Origin: an uncultured Agathobacter sp.
GTDB lineage: Bacteria; Bacillota; Clostridia; Lachnospirales; Lachnospiraceae
Direction: 5' to 3'
NCBI GenBank assembly: GCA_944381555.1
Contig: CALWLL010000021.1
Location: 1 to 64,000 of the forward strand
DNA: 64,000 nt
The notes beneath the pieces are model-generated. The model was not told the origin of the DNA, made no database searches, and was given only the letters and a program-made list of their open reading frames with translations. The stretch's first letter is position 1; each line of letters starts with the position of its first letter. Position numbers and translations under genes: made by a program. Of this stretch, positions 7,784-16,128 are shown piece after piece.

Positions 7784-8727
7784 TTAAACAGCGGTGATTT
7801 GAGCCATTTCGTCTGCTACTTTGGTGTAAGATGCATGAGTGTACACATTTAAAGTCACTGTGATGTCGGCATGTCCCATCAAATATTGTAGTGTTTTGGG
7901 ATTCATTCCACGCTCTGCCATGCGAGTACAAAAGGTATGCCGAAGCACATGAGGTGTAATTCTTGGCAACTGCTCCTCGTGGGTGGCATTGTACTTGTCA
8001 AGCAACCGCTTCATGACATGCTCCAGGTGCATTGCTACTTTCGGCTTTCCATTCTTGTCCAACAACAGAAATCCCTTATAGCCATCCACTACCATTTCCT
8101 TGCGCGGTTTCTGCCTGCTTGCTATGATATTCAGCAATGCCTCCTTTACCTCATCCGTCATGTAAATAAAGCAGACACCTTTCTCTGTCTTTGTTTTCTC
8201 CACATAGTAGTTGCCATTCCGGGTTCTGGTAAGCTGGTGGTCCACCCTTATTTTTCGCTCTTCAAAATCCAAATCCGAAAAGGTAATTCCCATGAATTCA
8301 CTAATTCGCCTCCCAGTTCCAAGCAGCACGATTATCTCATCATAGTACCGACTGAAATGCTCATCATTACGAAAATATTCCAGATACCGTTCCTGTTCTT
8401 CCTCGGTTATCGCTTCTCTTTTCTGGCTGTTATTCGGTATCAAATCCATCCTGAAATCAAATGGATTTTTCCTGAGATAGTCATCATTAACAGCCATCTG
8501 AAAAGCAGGTTTCAACACACCTTTGATACTATTGATACTACTGTAACCTCGCCCTTTGTCATACAGATTTAGCAAAAATCTCTTGACATCTACTACTCTG
8601 ACCTTGCTCACTTGTTGCTATCCGAACTCCTCTTTGCACAAAACATTCAGCACAAAATTGTGCCCAACTGTAGTGTTGTAACGCACATTTCTTCTGAGAC
8701 TGACATATCGCTCTACCAGTTCAATCA
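7784..8727 (-). pseudogene. Tn916-type tyrosine recombinase (integrase), broken
   Basis: The catalytic domain is complete: R in LLGTGRRISEFMG, HVLRHTFCTRMAERG, then GHADITVTLNVYTH with the active-site tyrosine. Upstream the frame continues through the core-binding region (IELVERYVSLRRNVRYNT) but is interrupted by an in-frame TAG just before QQVSKVRVVDVK. The N-terminal arm-binding domain of these integrases, about 100 residues, is missing: the sequence jumps from the excisionase into the core-binding domain at 8721-8727. A GTG at 8611 could start a fragment of 275 residues but has no ribosome-binding site. Clearly a dead integrase. Confidence 0.88.
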
Positions 8728-8987
8728 CCGTAATACCGCTTTATCAACCGTTTCGTGCCAATGAACAGGACGAAATTGCACTTGTGATTGTTGGTAATTT
8801 CCCGCAGTTTATGCTCTCCGATGTTGAAATACTCTGCTGCTTCCGTTAATGTCAGATTCGACTTTTCCCAAATAGGAACTTGTTTGTTCTTATGTTCCTC
8901 CACTAATACCTCCTTTTCTTTCTCTGATTTTGTATCATAAAAAAATATTCTTGGTACAATCTGAACTGTCTTTAGCATAGACATCAC
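8721..8987 (-). pseudogene. Tn916-type excisionase, C-terminally truncated and fused to integrase remnant
   Basis: VPIWEKSNLTLTEAAEYFNIG ending in KLREI and then FVLFIGTKRLIKR is the winged-helix core of Tn916-family excisionases, which start integrase-excision operons. The normal C-terminus (after LIKR, usually a few dozen residues) is replaced by YYGD and a stop that overlaps the integrase core-binding sequence. A deletion between xis and int therefore removed the end of xis and the first third of int in one event. The N-terminal 38 residues are unusual for the family and the start is uncertain. Confidence 0.75.
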
Positions 8988-9332
8988 AGGAATTTCACCT
9001 CCGCCACTGCGTGCCGGTTATCTCAAAGAGTATCATTATCCACTATTCTGTTCATCGCACATTCCTGCCACAGAATGCCATTGTCCGGTTTGAAATCGCG
9101 CCACACCTTGCTATCCATTTTCACAAAGACAGAGGAGAAAATATATCTTTGCAGATGTCTCATGGCGCATCGACAATCAGCTCCCAGAATAATTCATGTA
9201 TTCAGATTGCTTCCCTATGAACGGATACTTGTCCGTTATTTGTCAAAGTTCACTGGGGGAAGTTCCTGTTCCTAAAAACTTCCTCTCTTAAGGTACTCAC
9301 ACTAAAACGCATTTCGACACCCATTGAAGAGT
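8988..9332. other. Intergenic stretch without a supported gene
   Basis: No frame with a ribosome-binding site is convincing. A short minus-strand run starting at MDSKVWRDFKPDNGILW (about 9105-9130 downward) is coding-like and ends before 9020, perhaps a relic of the deleted conjugative element. Nothing else is recognised. Confidence 0.4.
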
Positions 9333-9385
9333 AAAAAAATACCCTCTCAATAAGTATTCACACAAAAGTACGCTTTGAGGGGGTA
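9333..9385 (-). terminator. Intrinsic terminator
   Basis: On the minus strand TACCCCCTCAA ... TTGAGAGGGTA (9375-9385 with 9340-9350) is followed by seven Ts. It overlaps the last codons of the open frame ending at 9347, so that frame's 3' end is probably not the original one. Confidence 0.75.
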
Positions 9386-9700
9386 TGGAAAATATAAAAT
9401 TAACTCTGTAGTCGTTTCTTGTTTCTCTGGTTCTTCTGTTTCAATAACTGACTCAACTAACTTTACACTTCTTTTAGATACATAGCCTTCTTTTATCTCA
9501 CCATTCTCATCAACAAATGTGACTTTATAATAATACGGCACATTTTCAATTATCGTAGCTTCAATATCTTCTTTCAAATCACCTATAAATTTGCCGCCCT
9601 TTTCCGGTAATTCCTTCATATGTGCAACAGTCCACGCCATAACAGGTCCACCAATACAATCCTGAAAATAGGGTCCAATAAAATTATTCCATACAAACAT
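9347..9700 (-). CDS. Hypothetical protein with SH3-like segment, possibly truncated
   Basis: 117 codons. The middle (VPYYYKVTFVDENGEIKEGYVSKRSV preceded by a GKFIGDLKED loop, about 40-80) looks like a bacterial SH3/SH3b fold, in which a peptide-binding strand ends in GYVS. The first 20 residues lack a signal peptide and no good ribosome-binding site precedes the ATG. The C-terminal 18 residues are read through the terminator stem. I infer the 3' end of a larger surface or cell-wall protein, cut at its start. The function is unknown. Confidence 0.35.
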   Translation of the reverse strand: MFVWNNFIGPYFQDCIGGPVMAWTVAHMKELPEKGGKFIGDLKEDIEATIIENVPYYYKVTFVDENGEIKEGYVSKRSVKLVESVIETEEPEKQETTTELILYFPYPLKAYFCVNTY

Positions 9701-9905
9701 TTAAATGAAAATAGTAATAAAATATTTCTTTTTCTTGCTTTCTGCCCAATTAGCCACTCTCTCCTGAAACCCCACAGGATTTTCATTCCGCTCAATTATT
9801 GCTTCCTGTAATTCCCCTTGCAACTCTAATAGCATCTCCGTTTATTTTTATTGGTTCATATACATTTAAAATACTTTCGCTTATAGCAGCAAATTGTTTT
9901 GAATA
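9701..9905 (-). pseudogene. Decayed coding sequence, unidentified
   Basis: Two adjoining frames look coding: FAAISESILNVYEPIKING (about 9900-9840) and, one frame over from an ATG at 9835, LLELQGELQEAIIERNENPV continuing to a TAA at 9701. Together they resemble one helical protein broken by a frameshift, continuing from the fragment at 9881-10162. The original gene is not recognised. Confidence 0.35.
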
Positions 9906-10162
9906 ATCCGTAAAACAAAATTTTCGTTTGCATTAAAATTAAGTGTTGTATCTCGATGAATCACAAAACCATTTGCCTGCTTCTCTTTCGTAGGAAAGAC
10001 TCCTTCTTTAAAGTTCTCGTCTACAGGTAAATATGTAATCTTCTTTTTTCTAAAATCAACTTCTATGCTTGCGCCCGATGTATATGTGTTTGTAAATTTA
10101 TCATCTTTTTCACTAAATCCAATTACACTTAGCATATTTCGTAGTTCATTTATGGTAATCAT
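9881..10162 (-). pseudogene. N-terminal fragment resembling a large restriction/modification enzyme
   Basis: 93 codons opening MITINELRNMLSVIGFSEKD, with a KIEVDF-type beta strand and then IHRDTTLNFNANENFVL. This pattern, ending in a T-T-x-N-F-x-x-x-E-N-F-V motif, is common at the very N-terminus of large type II/IIG methylase-nuclease or helicase proteins of several hundred residues. Here it ends within 15 residues in RIIQNNLLL. I read it as the stub of a deleted restriction-type gene; the assignment rests on motif memory and is tentative. Confidence 0.4.
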
Positions 10163-10350
10163 CTCATATTCTCCTTTTTTACTTTCTTATCTTGGACATA
10201 CTAACACTCTTACATTTTAGCCACTGTATCTATCTTTTTAAGGCCATTTATCTAACAAAGTCACCGTATATATCTGACTACATCGCTTCTTTTCAATTCT
10301 TTAAGTTCTTCTTAGCTGGCCCTAATAAACATTAAAAACTTTTATTCATA

Positions 10351-11193
10351 TCATAACTCGCTCATCCCATCCATCAACTCCACAACCACATCACAAGCAT
10401 CCTCAAACGCAATCTCCTCAGCGTATTCAAAATCCTTTTGATAATTCTTCCACTGTCTCTGCATAACCTCACTACCCTTAACCGCATCCATAATCTTACG
10501 ATAATCCTTAACCACTTCTACTGAACCACGTTTCTCCGTCGTTGCATCAAGTGCCGCTTTCAAATTCCTAAGTTCTATATTCGGATATTGTAACTTTGCC
10601 AATATGTATATATCGTAATAATCCCTCGGTCTGGTATTCTGGTCACCTCTAGATATAACAGTCTCTAACTTCTCAGCCACTATTGTTTCCAGATTGTACG
10701 CAAACACAGAAATACTTCTGTCTTCCAAAAGCAGTTTGAATTGATATTCTATTTCTCTTGGTGTTATTTTATCCCCTGTTGTAATATCCAACTTCAACGG
10801 AACTGCCATCGGTGGATAATTCGCAGACAACGCAACACGATATCCTGTGTACTCATCCCCTTCCCGAATCTCTCCAATACTTCGAAAGTTGAATGTTACA
10901 TCATCACCCAATTCAATTTTTAAAATCTCTTCAAACATTTTTCGGACCGTCTGTTCATTTACAGGCAAGCCTTTTATGGTTGCATCCATATCCATTGTTG
11001 CTCTGGTATCTAGACCAACCATCGCCGCAATCAAGAATCCACCCTTCAAAATAAAATGCTGTTGATACTTTGAAACAGATACTCGTTCCAGCAATCTCTC
11101 TAACATAAAATTCTGCATTACAAGCTGTGCGGATATATGTTTTTCTTTTGCAAGATTTTTAATAATTGCTTTTAACTGCATCGCATTTTTCAT
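10351..11193 (-). CDS. abiEii: AbiEii/AbiGii-type nucleotidyltransferase toxin
   Basis: 280 residues of the nucleotidyltransferase-fold AbiEii family. Key parts: FILKGGFLIA (about 47-56; GG-x-x-L nucleotide-binding turn), RATMDMDATIKG (about 63-74; paired aspartates for metal binding), a KLDITTGD strand, and LETIVAEKLETVISRGDQNTRPRDYYDIYIL, the family's C-terminal lysine and RDYYD signature. Such toxins act in the cytoplasm; studied members modify tRNA acceptor ends and arrest growth. It overlaps the antitoxin gene by 4 bases (ATGA), the usual antitoxin-toxin order. All expected motifs are present, so it should be active. Confidence 0.88.
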   Translation of the reverse strand: MKNAMQLKAIIKNLAKEKHISAQLVMQNFMLERLLERVSVSKYQQHFILKGGFLIAAMVGLDTRATMDMDATIKGLPVNEQTVRKMFEEILKIELGDDVTFNFRSIGEIREGDEYTGYRVALSANYPPMAVPLKLDITTGDKITPREIEYQFKLLLEDRSISVFAYNLETIVAEKLETVISRGDQNTRPRDYYDIYILAKLQYPNIELRNLKAALDATTEKRGSVEVVKDYRKIMDAVKGSEVMQRQWKNYQKDFEYAEEIAFEDACDVVVELMDGMSEL

Positions 11194-11804
11194 AGCAATA
11201 CCTCCAGATATGCTCTGAGTTTCTCTTCAACTTTTAATATCTTTGCATACTCTGACAAAACAGGAATATTTTTTTCAGTCTTGGATGTATAACGTTTAAA
11301 TGCCTCTGTCACAATTTGAATATCTACACCACTATGTGTTCTTAAAATATCACAGAGCGTGCGCTCTGCATTATAGACTTTTACAATATTTCCTCCCGGA
11401 GTTGTCACTTCTGCCAGTCCCAATTCATACCATTCGCCCTTGCATTGTACACACCTGATATTTTCTTCTTTGGGCTTTGTTAAATTATAATTCACCGGAA
11501 ACGTCATGTTGTATCTATTCGGTGTCCTATCCGTCAGATCCCAAAGAAACAGTGCGGTTTCGTGAGAATAGATTCCTCTTTTGAATCGACATTGCAAATT
11601 AAAAATCTCATCTTCCCATACTTCCGGTAAAATATAAACACCTCTTGTTGACTTTTCAATCATACCCTTGTCAACCAGGTATTTAATATTTCCACGGGAA
11701 AAACCTGCTGCAACCACCATTGCAGTAGTAGCTGTGCCATTATTCTCTTTTGCCATTTTAATAATCTCCTCAGTTGCTCCCACAATAATTTCCTTTCCTG
11801 CCAT
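11190..11804 (-). CDS. abiEi: AbiEi-type antitoxin / transcriptional regulator
   Basis: 204 residues. An N-terminal winged helix-turn-helix covers about 15-60 (TTAMVVAAGFSRGNIKYLVD, then KSTRGVYILPE). The C-terminal AbiEi domain contains YSHETALFLWDLTDRTP and YNAERTLCDILR. In type IV systems this protein neutralises AbiEii without binding it directly and represses its own promoter by binding inverted repeats. The gene precedes abiEii and overlaps it. No perfect inverted-repeat operator stands out in the sequence just upstream (11805-11900). Confidence 0.87.
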   Translation of the reverse strand: MAGKEIIVGATEEIIKMAKENNGTATTAMVVAAGFSRGNIKYLVDKGMIEKSTRGVYILPEVWEDEIFNLQCRFKRGIYSHETALFLWDLTDRTPNRYNMTFPVNYNLTKPKEENIRCVQCKGEWYELGLAEVTTPGGNIVKVYNAERTLCDILRTHSGVDIQIVTEAFKRYTSKTEKNIPVLSEYAKILKVEEKLRAYLEVLL

Positions 11805-11958
11805 TGACTTCTATGCTTATAATTATATTTTCGCATGGCACAAAAGTCAATATAAATGCTTCTTGAGTTTCCGCAGTTTTACCCGCAGAACCCTGTTTTT
11901 GTGATTTTTCCATAAACATTTTTCAAAAAAAGGCAAAAAATAAGGAATCCTATTCCTT

Positions 11959-12680
11959 TTTGATGTAAAATTTAGTCACCGCAACAAAACTGTACTAAAC
12001 AAAACGGAGGAGAATCCCCTGTGGCTAATTTTACATCAAATACATATTCTTTAAAATGGGAAATTTTAACTTTCTCAAATAAAATTTTTTAAATCATTCC
12101 AAACCAGACAAAAAATTTACCACCAACATGACCTATGGTATACTTGTAGCCGAAAGATGCCTGTTCAACGACATTGTTGATCCCCTTCACGAAAGCACTA
12201 AAAAAGTTAATCCTTTGGAACGGCTTACCAGACACCTGAATCATGGTGTTTCCACAAAAACATTGCATTCTTATCTTTCTCTCATCAAAAATGGGTTCCA
12301 TCTGAACCCGTAATTCACATCGACGACAGTGATGCTGTCAAACCAAACGGCTAATCCTCCATATAACGGAAAAGCCTTTCTAAATGATTCGCTACGGCGA
12401 AATCTACGCACGGTATGGCGAAACAGACAAACAGGTTTACTTTGCAATTTCAAGAGAAAAACATCAGATATTCCGCAGGTTCACCAATAAAGAACTGCTA
12501 TTTTATTCTCCTCGGTTATAATCCGCTGGAATTTCCGGATTGCAGACACAAGATGGTATTTCTTGTACTTTATTACACTCACAAACGCGCATCTCTTGAA
12601 GAACTTTACAAGAAAGCGATGTCCAAATCTCGTAAAATGTGTTCTTCTACATATATTTCCCTGATTTTGTAATATAATCC
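11959..12680 (+). mobile_element. Decayed IS element with degenerate DDE transposase
   Basis: Plus-strand fragments in shifting frames form one transposase: GTG-ANFTSNTYSLKWEIL after a GGAGGAG site (about 12020), then TYGILVAERCLFNDIVDPLH with KKVNPLERLTRHLNHG (12130-12240), then RYGETDKQVYFAISREK (about 12400-12450). Many stops and frame changes and an internal deletion make it non-functional. At the left end TTTGATGTAAAATTTAGTCAC (11959 on) is inverted against GTGGCTAATTTTACATCAAA (12021-12040), possibly the terminal repeat and leader hairpin. The family is probably IS4-like; the assignment to a subgroup is uncertain. Confidence 0.7.
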
Positions 12681-12702
12681 TCTCAAAGAAGGATGAACTG
12701 CT

Positions 12703-13080
12703 ATGAAACCAAACATCGAGGAATTACGCAAAAAATATGTAGATAATCCGCCAGAAGGTACGACTTCCAAGGACATTCGCCATATGAGCGAGGAAGAACT
12801 TCTGGATATGGATTATTTCTTAAATGAAAATGACTTGTTCGCCGACGCGGTCTGTGTAGAAGTTTTTTATATCTTCTACACAGTGTCGTTCCATCTTCAT
12901 GCCCCTCTGTGCGAGCTTTTTCTATTCAAGAGAACGTTGCAGGCGGTCTTCCCTATGATACAAAAACGACCGGTGGCATCCCACCGGTCGTTTCAAAAAT
13001 CCTATTCCGTAACATTATCCTTCAATTGCAATATACTTCTGTGTTTCCACCTGTTTTGCATCCTTTTTCGGTATCTGTAA
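12703..13080 (+). CDS. Small conserved acidic protein, probable stop-codon loss
   Basis: Residues 1-45 (MKPNIEELRKKYVDNPPEG, then SKDIRHMSEEELLDMDYFL) have strong coding character, an AAGGA site and a TATAAT-like box at about 12672. The pattern resembles short conserved acidic proteins of Lachnospiraceae, about 57 residues long and ending FYIF. Here FYIF is followed by TAC rather than a stop, and the frame runs on through a hairpin (12852-12883) and the hsp20 terminator, antisense to hsp20. The extension from about residue 58 is therefore almost surely not natural protein. Function unknown. Confidence 0.5.
   Translation: MKPNIEELRKKYVDNPPEGTTSKDIRHMSEEELLDMDYFLNENDLFADAVCVEVFYIFYTVSFHLHAPLCELFLFKRTLQAVFPMIQKRPVASHRSFQKSYSVTLSFNCNILLCFHLFCILFRYL
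12852..12883. terminator. 11-bp perfect hairpin after the small acidic gene
   Basis: CTGTGTAGAAG / CTTCTACACAG with loop TTTTTTATAT. The T-run is in the loop rather than after the stem, so as an intrinsic terminator it is imperfect. It marks the expected end of the small gene starting at 12703. Confidence 0.45.
12961..12993 (-). terminator. Intrinsic terminator of hsp20
   Basis: AAACGACCGGTGG-CATC-CCACCGGTCGTTT is a perfect 13-bp stem with a GATG loop on the minus strand, followed by TTG after an AAAAA/TTTTT run. It sits 21 bases past the hsp20 stop and could also stop plus-strand transcription. Confidence 0.88.
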
Positions 13081-13464
13081 TCTTAGTATACCATCTTCAT
13101 ATTTTGCTCTGATTTCTTCCTGTTTAACATTATCTCCTACATAGAAACTTCTTGAGCATGTGCCTGCATAACGTTCTCTGCGGATATATTTACCTTCTTT
13201 ATCTTTCTCGTCTTTGTCAAGACCTTTCGAAGCCATAACGGTAAGATATCCGTTTTCAAGCTGTGCACTGATTTCATCTTTCTTAAAGCCAGGAAGATCG
13301 ATTTCAACCTCATAACTATCGTCATGTTCTTTCACATCGGTCTTCATCATGTTCTTTGCATGTTTTCCATATAAAGGATTATGTTTTCCGAAAAAGTCAT
13401 CCTCTACGGACCATCTCAACATGTCATCAAATAAATCTTCTCCAAAAATACTAGGCATCATCAT
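13015..13464 (-). CDS. hsp20: Hsp20/alpha-crystallin small heat shock protein
   Basis: 149 residues. The alpha-crystallin domain spans about 40-140: DVKEHDDSYEVEIDLPGFKKDEI, then ENGYLTVMA, YAGTCSRSFYVGD and GILRLQIPKK (the I-x-I/L motif that docks between dimers). It is an ATP-independent holdase that binds unfolding cytoplasmic proteins. GGAGG precedes the ATG. A near-consensus promoter with a CIRCE operator starts about 170 bp upstream, giving a 5' leader of roughly 160 nt. The leader contains GATGC/GCATC and other short stems; an RNA thermometer is possible but not demonstrated. Monocistronic, with its own terminator. Confidence 0.93.
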   Translation of the reverse strand: MMMPSIFGEDLFDDMLRWSVEDDFFGKHNPLYGKHAKNMMKTDVKEHDDSYEVEIDLPGFKKDEISAQLENGYLTVMASKGLDKDEKDKEGKYIRRERYAGTCSRSFYVGDNVKQEEIRAKYEDGILRLQIPKKDAKQVETQKYIAIEG

Positions 13465-13632
13465 AAATCATTCCTCCATTCATTTGCTTCGCCGTACCCT
13501 ATGTGCGGTTCCTCGCTTAAGCAGATGCGTTACTGGCATCTAAGTTATTATGTGCCGTTTTGGAACTTTGGATTCGGTAATTCATCCATGCTATTTCCTT
13601 TGGATGTTTTCCTCTTTCCTTGTTCTGATTAT

Positions 13633-13661
13633 AATATAACGCTAATTATTAGCACTGTCAA
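13633..13661 (-). promoter_or_regulatory. Sigma-A promoter of hsp20
   Basis: TTGACA (13656-13661) and TATATT (13633-13638) are separated by exactly 17 bp on the minus strand. The -35 box lies within the CIRCE palindrome, so HrcA bound there would block RNA polymerase. Confidence 0.85.
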
Positions 13662-13675
13662 GAGGTGAGTGCTAA
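13649..13675. promoter_or_regulatory. CIRCE element (HrcA operator)
   Basis: TTAGCACTG-N9-GAGTGCTAA differs from the CIRCE consensus TTAGCACTC-N9-GAGTGCTAA at one base. It overlaps the -35 box of the hsp20 promoter. CIRCE is usually found at groE and dnaK operons; control of a small heat shock gene is a less common use. Confidence 0.92.
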
Positions 13676-13711
13676 CGTTTTTCTAACCTTTTTGTGAAGA
13701 TTTTATAAATT

Positions 13712-14404
13712 TTATAATAAACCTGCAAAAAATGAGGCGAAAATGACGGTAAACACTCCTGCAACTGCAATTGCAAGACTGCTCATTGCCCCTTCGGTTT
13801 CTCCCATTTCCATTGCTTTTGCGGTTCCGATTGCATGTGCGGATGTTCCTAGCGCTAGTCCTTTGGCTATTGGCTCGCTGATTCGAAACACCCTGCATAA
13901 TATCCCGCCTAAAATATTCCCGATCACACCGGTAATGACAATTACGGCAACCGTAATTGTTACATATCCGCCTAATTCTTCCGATATGCCCATTCCGATT
14001 GCGGTTGTAATGGATTTCGGCAATAAAGTCACATACTCTTTATGATCCAGTCCAAGCATAAGAGCCAGAACCCATACCGTAACCATACTTGTAATAACCC
14101 CTGACACGATGCCCGCCATAACTGCTTTCCAGTTTTTCTTTAAAAGTTCCAATTTCTCATACAGCGGAATTGCAAGACAGACTGTGGCGGGCGTAAGCAG
14201 CCAGCTTAAATATTTCGCTCCCTCGTTATACACTTCATAATCAATGTCCGCCACAATAAGCACAACTATCGTTGCGGCAATTGAAATTAGAAGCGGGTTA
14301 AATAGACCACACTTAAATCTTTTCTTTAAAGCAGAACCGCCTATGTAAGTAAGCAGACTTATTGTTACGCCTGCAAATGCTGAATTTTGCATAAATTCAT
14401 TCAC
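13712..14404 (-). CDS. lrgB: LrgB/CidB-family membrane protein
   Basis: 230 residues, very hydrophobic, with about six to seven transmembrane helices. The LrgB signature region is present: PKSITTAIGMGISEELGG, followed by ITGVIGNILGG and GTSAHAIGTAKAMEMGE. LrgB acts with LrgA in the cytoplasmic membrane; proposed roles are control of murein hydrolase export and, for the Bacillus PftAB homologues, pyruvate uptake, so the substrate here is open. It begins 3 bases after the lrgA stop. It is the last gene of a same-strand run that starts with pstS. Confidence 0.9.
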   Translation of the reverse strand: MNEFMQNSAFAGVTISLLTYIGGSALKKRFKCGLFNPLLISIAATIVVLIVADIDYEVYNEGAKYLSWLLTPATVCLAIPLYEKLELLKKNWKAVMAGIVSGVITSMVTVWVLALMLGLDHKEYVTLLPKSITTAIGMGISEELGGYVTITVAVIVITGVIGNILGGILCRVFRISEPIAKGLALGTSAHAIGTAKAMEMGETEGAMSSLAIAVAGVFTVIFASFFAGLL

Positions 14405-14407
14405 TTT

Positions 14408-14773
14408 TTATTCTGCCTCCTTACATTTGCTTTCACTTCTTATGACACACTGTGTCACAACCCCTGTTACCGCAAACACCACTATCAGTACAACAACGGT
14501 AATGATACTTACCGGAACAAGCATCGGTTTTAATACTCCCCAGGAAGACATTAGACCAACTCCCGCAGGAATAAACATAACAGGCATTATCTCAATCAGA
14601 AATTTGCCTGTTTCTTCTACATCCTTAAGCTTTATGATTCCTGTTAAAAGGCAGACAAACATAATAATCATACCATATATGCTTGCCGGTACCGGAAGTG
14701 CAAGTACCTCCTTTAATACTTCGCCAATCAGCGAAATAACCAGAATAATAAGAAATTGTTTTACATACTTCAA
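14408..14773 (-). CDS. lrgA: LrgA/CidA-family holin-like membrane protein
   Basis: 121 residues with four predicted transmembrane helices. The LrgA pattern is clear: GEVLKEVLALPVPASIYGMI, then LTGIIKLKDVEETGKFLI and FIPAGVGLMSSWGVL. Partner of LrgB. The gene starts only 18 bp after the phoR stop with no terminator between them, so it probably belongs to the same transcript as the phosphate genes. That linkage is unusual, as lrgAB is more often controlled by its own LytSR system. Confidence 0.9.
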   Translation of the reverse strand: MKYVKQFLIILVISLIGEVLKEVLALPVPASIYGMIIMFVCLLTGIIKLKDVEETGKFLIEIMPVMFIPAGVGLMSSWGVLKPMLVPVSIITVVVLIVVFAVTGVVTQCVIRSESKCKEAE

Positions 14774-14791
14774 CTTTATCGCCTTCCTCTT

Positions 14792-16117
14792 CTAAAATTC
14801 TACTGTAATCTTAGTTCCTTTTCCCTCTTCGCTTTCCAGCCTGATAGAAGCGTCATGGATAGCTACGATATGCTTCACAATTGCAAGACCGAGTCCTGTA
14901 CCGCCAGTCTCCCTTGAACGGCTCTTATCCACCCGGTAAAAGCGCTCAAATACCCGTTCCTGATGCTCCTTCGGGATGCCGATTCCATTATCTTCTACGA
15001 CAAGAGTTGGCTTATCCTGTATCATCCCTACAAAAAGGGACACGTTTCCGCCTTCATTGTTATAACGGATAGCATTTTCACACAAATTTTCAATCAGTTC
15101 CCTTAACATTTCCCTGTTGCCGCGAATGATGCATTCCCGTCCGGACAATGTAAAATGAATTCCTCTTTTCTGGGCATTCATCGAAAGGTTCTGCGCCGCT
15201 TCAACAGCCAGCGCATAGAGATCAAGCGGCTCCATCCCCATACCCTCATGCGGGTTGTCAAGCTCTGAAAGACGAATAATATCGTTGATTAAGATTAAAA
15301 GCCTGTGAGAATTTTTACGGATCTCACCTGCAAATTTTACCTCCTGTTCCGGGGTAACCATACGGTTCTCAATCAGCTCTGCATACCCGCTTATCGCAGT
15401 CAGAGGAGTTTTTAGTTCATGGGAAACCGCCGCAGTAAAATCCTGACGCATTTTTGCCGCAGCCAGAATATTCTCATGCTGCTTGCGGATGGTATTCATA
15501 AATGGAACCAGTTCCTTATACTGTCCGTCATCTTCCGTAATCTTTAAGGGATTGCTAAGATTGTCCGAAAGCCTCTGAATCGGCCTGATAATCCGTTTCG
15601 TCAGATAGTTTGCCAGAATGACGCATATTATAATAAGTACCGCAACAATCACTATGGTAATCGGCAGTGCGCTGATAAAAATATCCATAGCCGTATTCGC
15701 ATCAACTGCTACACGAAGCACCGTGCCATCTGCCATTTTGATTGCATAATAGTAAGTATTGGTCCTAAGCGTTCCTGAAGTTCTTACACTCTCTCCGGTT
15801 CCCTCTTTGAGTGCAAGCTCTACCTCCGGGCGGCTCAGATGGTTTTCCAGTTCCTCCGCTGCCGCCTTGTTGTCATAGAGTACCTGCCCGTCACCATCAA
15901 TCCATGTAATTCGGATATCTTTATCGTAAAATGAGATGTTTTCCATATTTTCCTTATAAAAAATGTCCGAATCCACTAATACATCTGCCAAAATATGCAA
16001 ATCCTTTTTCACCTGATTTTCAAACTGCCTATAATAAATACTAGTCACTCCGAACAGAGTGACTAGTATCGCAAGCAGTGCAATTCCAATTAGACGTAAG
16101 TTAATTCTCTTTTTCAT
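14792..16117 (-). CDS. phoR: PhoR-type phosphate sensor histidine kinase
   Basis: 441 residues. Transmembrane helix about 8-26, extracytoplasmic sensor domain about 27-148, second helix about 150-170, HAMP-like linker, then the kinase core: H-box FTAAVSHELKTPL with His at about 233, N-box ENLCENAIRYNNEG, G1 DNGIGIP, F-box ERFYRVDKSRSRE and G2 GGTGLGLAIVK. It should phosphorylate the adjacent PhoP/PhoB-type regulator when phosphate is scarce. It lies 11 bp downstream of the regulator and is the kinase of the pst-pho block. Confidence 0.9.
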   Translation of the reverse strand: MKKRINLRLIGIALLAILVTLFGVTSIYYRQFENQVKKDLHILADVLVDSDIFYKENMENISFYDKDIRITWIDGDGQVLYDNKAAAEELENHLSRPEVELALKEGTGESVRTSGTLRTNTYYYAIKMADGTVLRVAVDANTAMDIFISALPITIVIVAVLIIICVILANYLTKRIIRPIQRLSDNLSNPLKITEDDGQYKELVPFMNTIRKQHENILAAAKMRQDFTAAVSHELKTPLTAISGYAELIENRMVTPEQEVKFAGEIRKNSHRLLILINDIIRLSELDNPHEGMGMEPLDLYALAVEAAQNLSMNAQKRGIHFTLSGRECIIRGNREMLRELIENLCENAIRYNNEGGNVSLFVGMIQDKPTLVVEDNGIGIPKEHQERVFERFYRVDKSRSRETGGTGLGLAIVKHIVAIHDASIRLESEEGKGTKITVEF

Positions 16118-16128
16118 GCTCTACCTCT

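Noticed and set aside
7937..8572. 211-codon plus-strand open frame
   Set aside because: It lies opposite the well-supported integrase catalytic domain, has no ribosome-binding site and its translation has no recognisable motif; it is an antisense artefact.
12703..13080. A full 125-residue protein
   Set aside because: Only the first 57 codons look coding; the rest passes through a hairpin and runs antisense to the hsp20 gene and its terminator.
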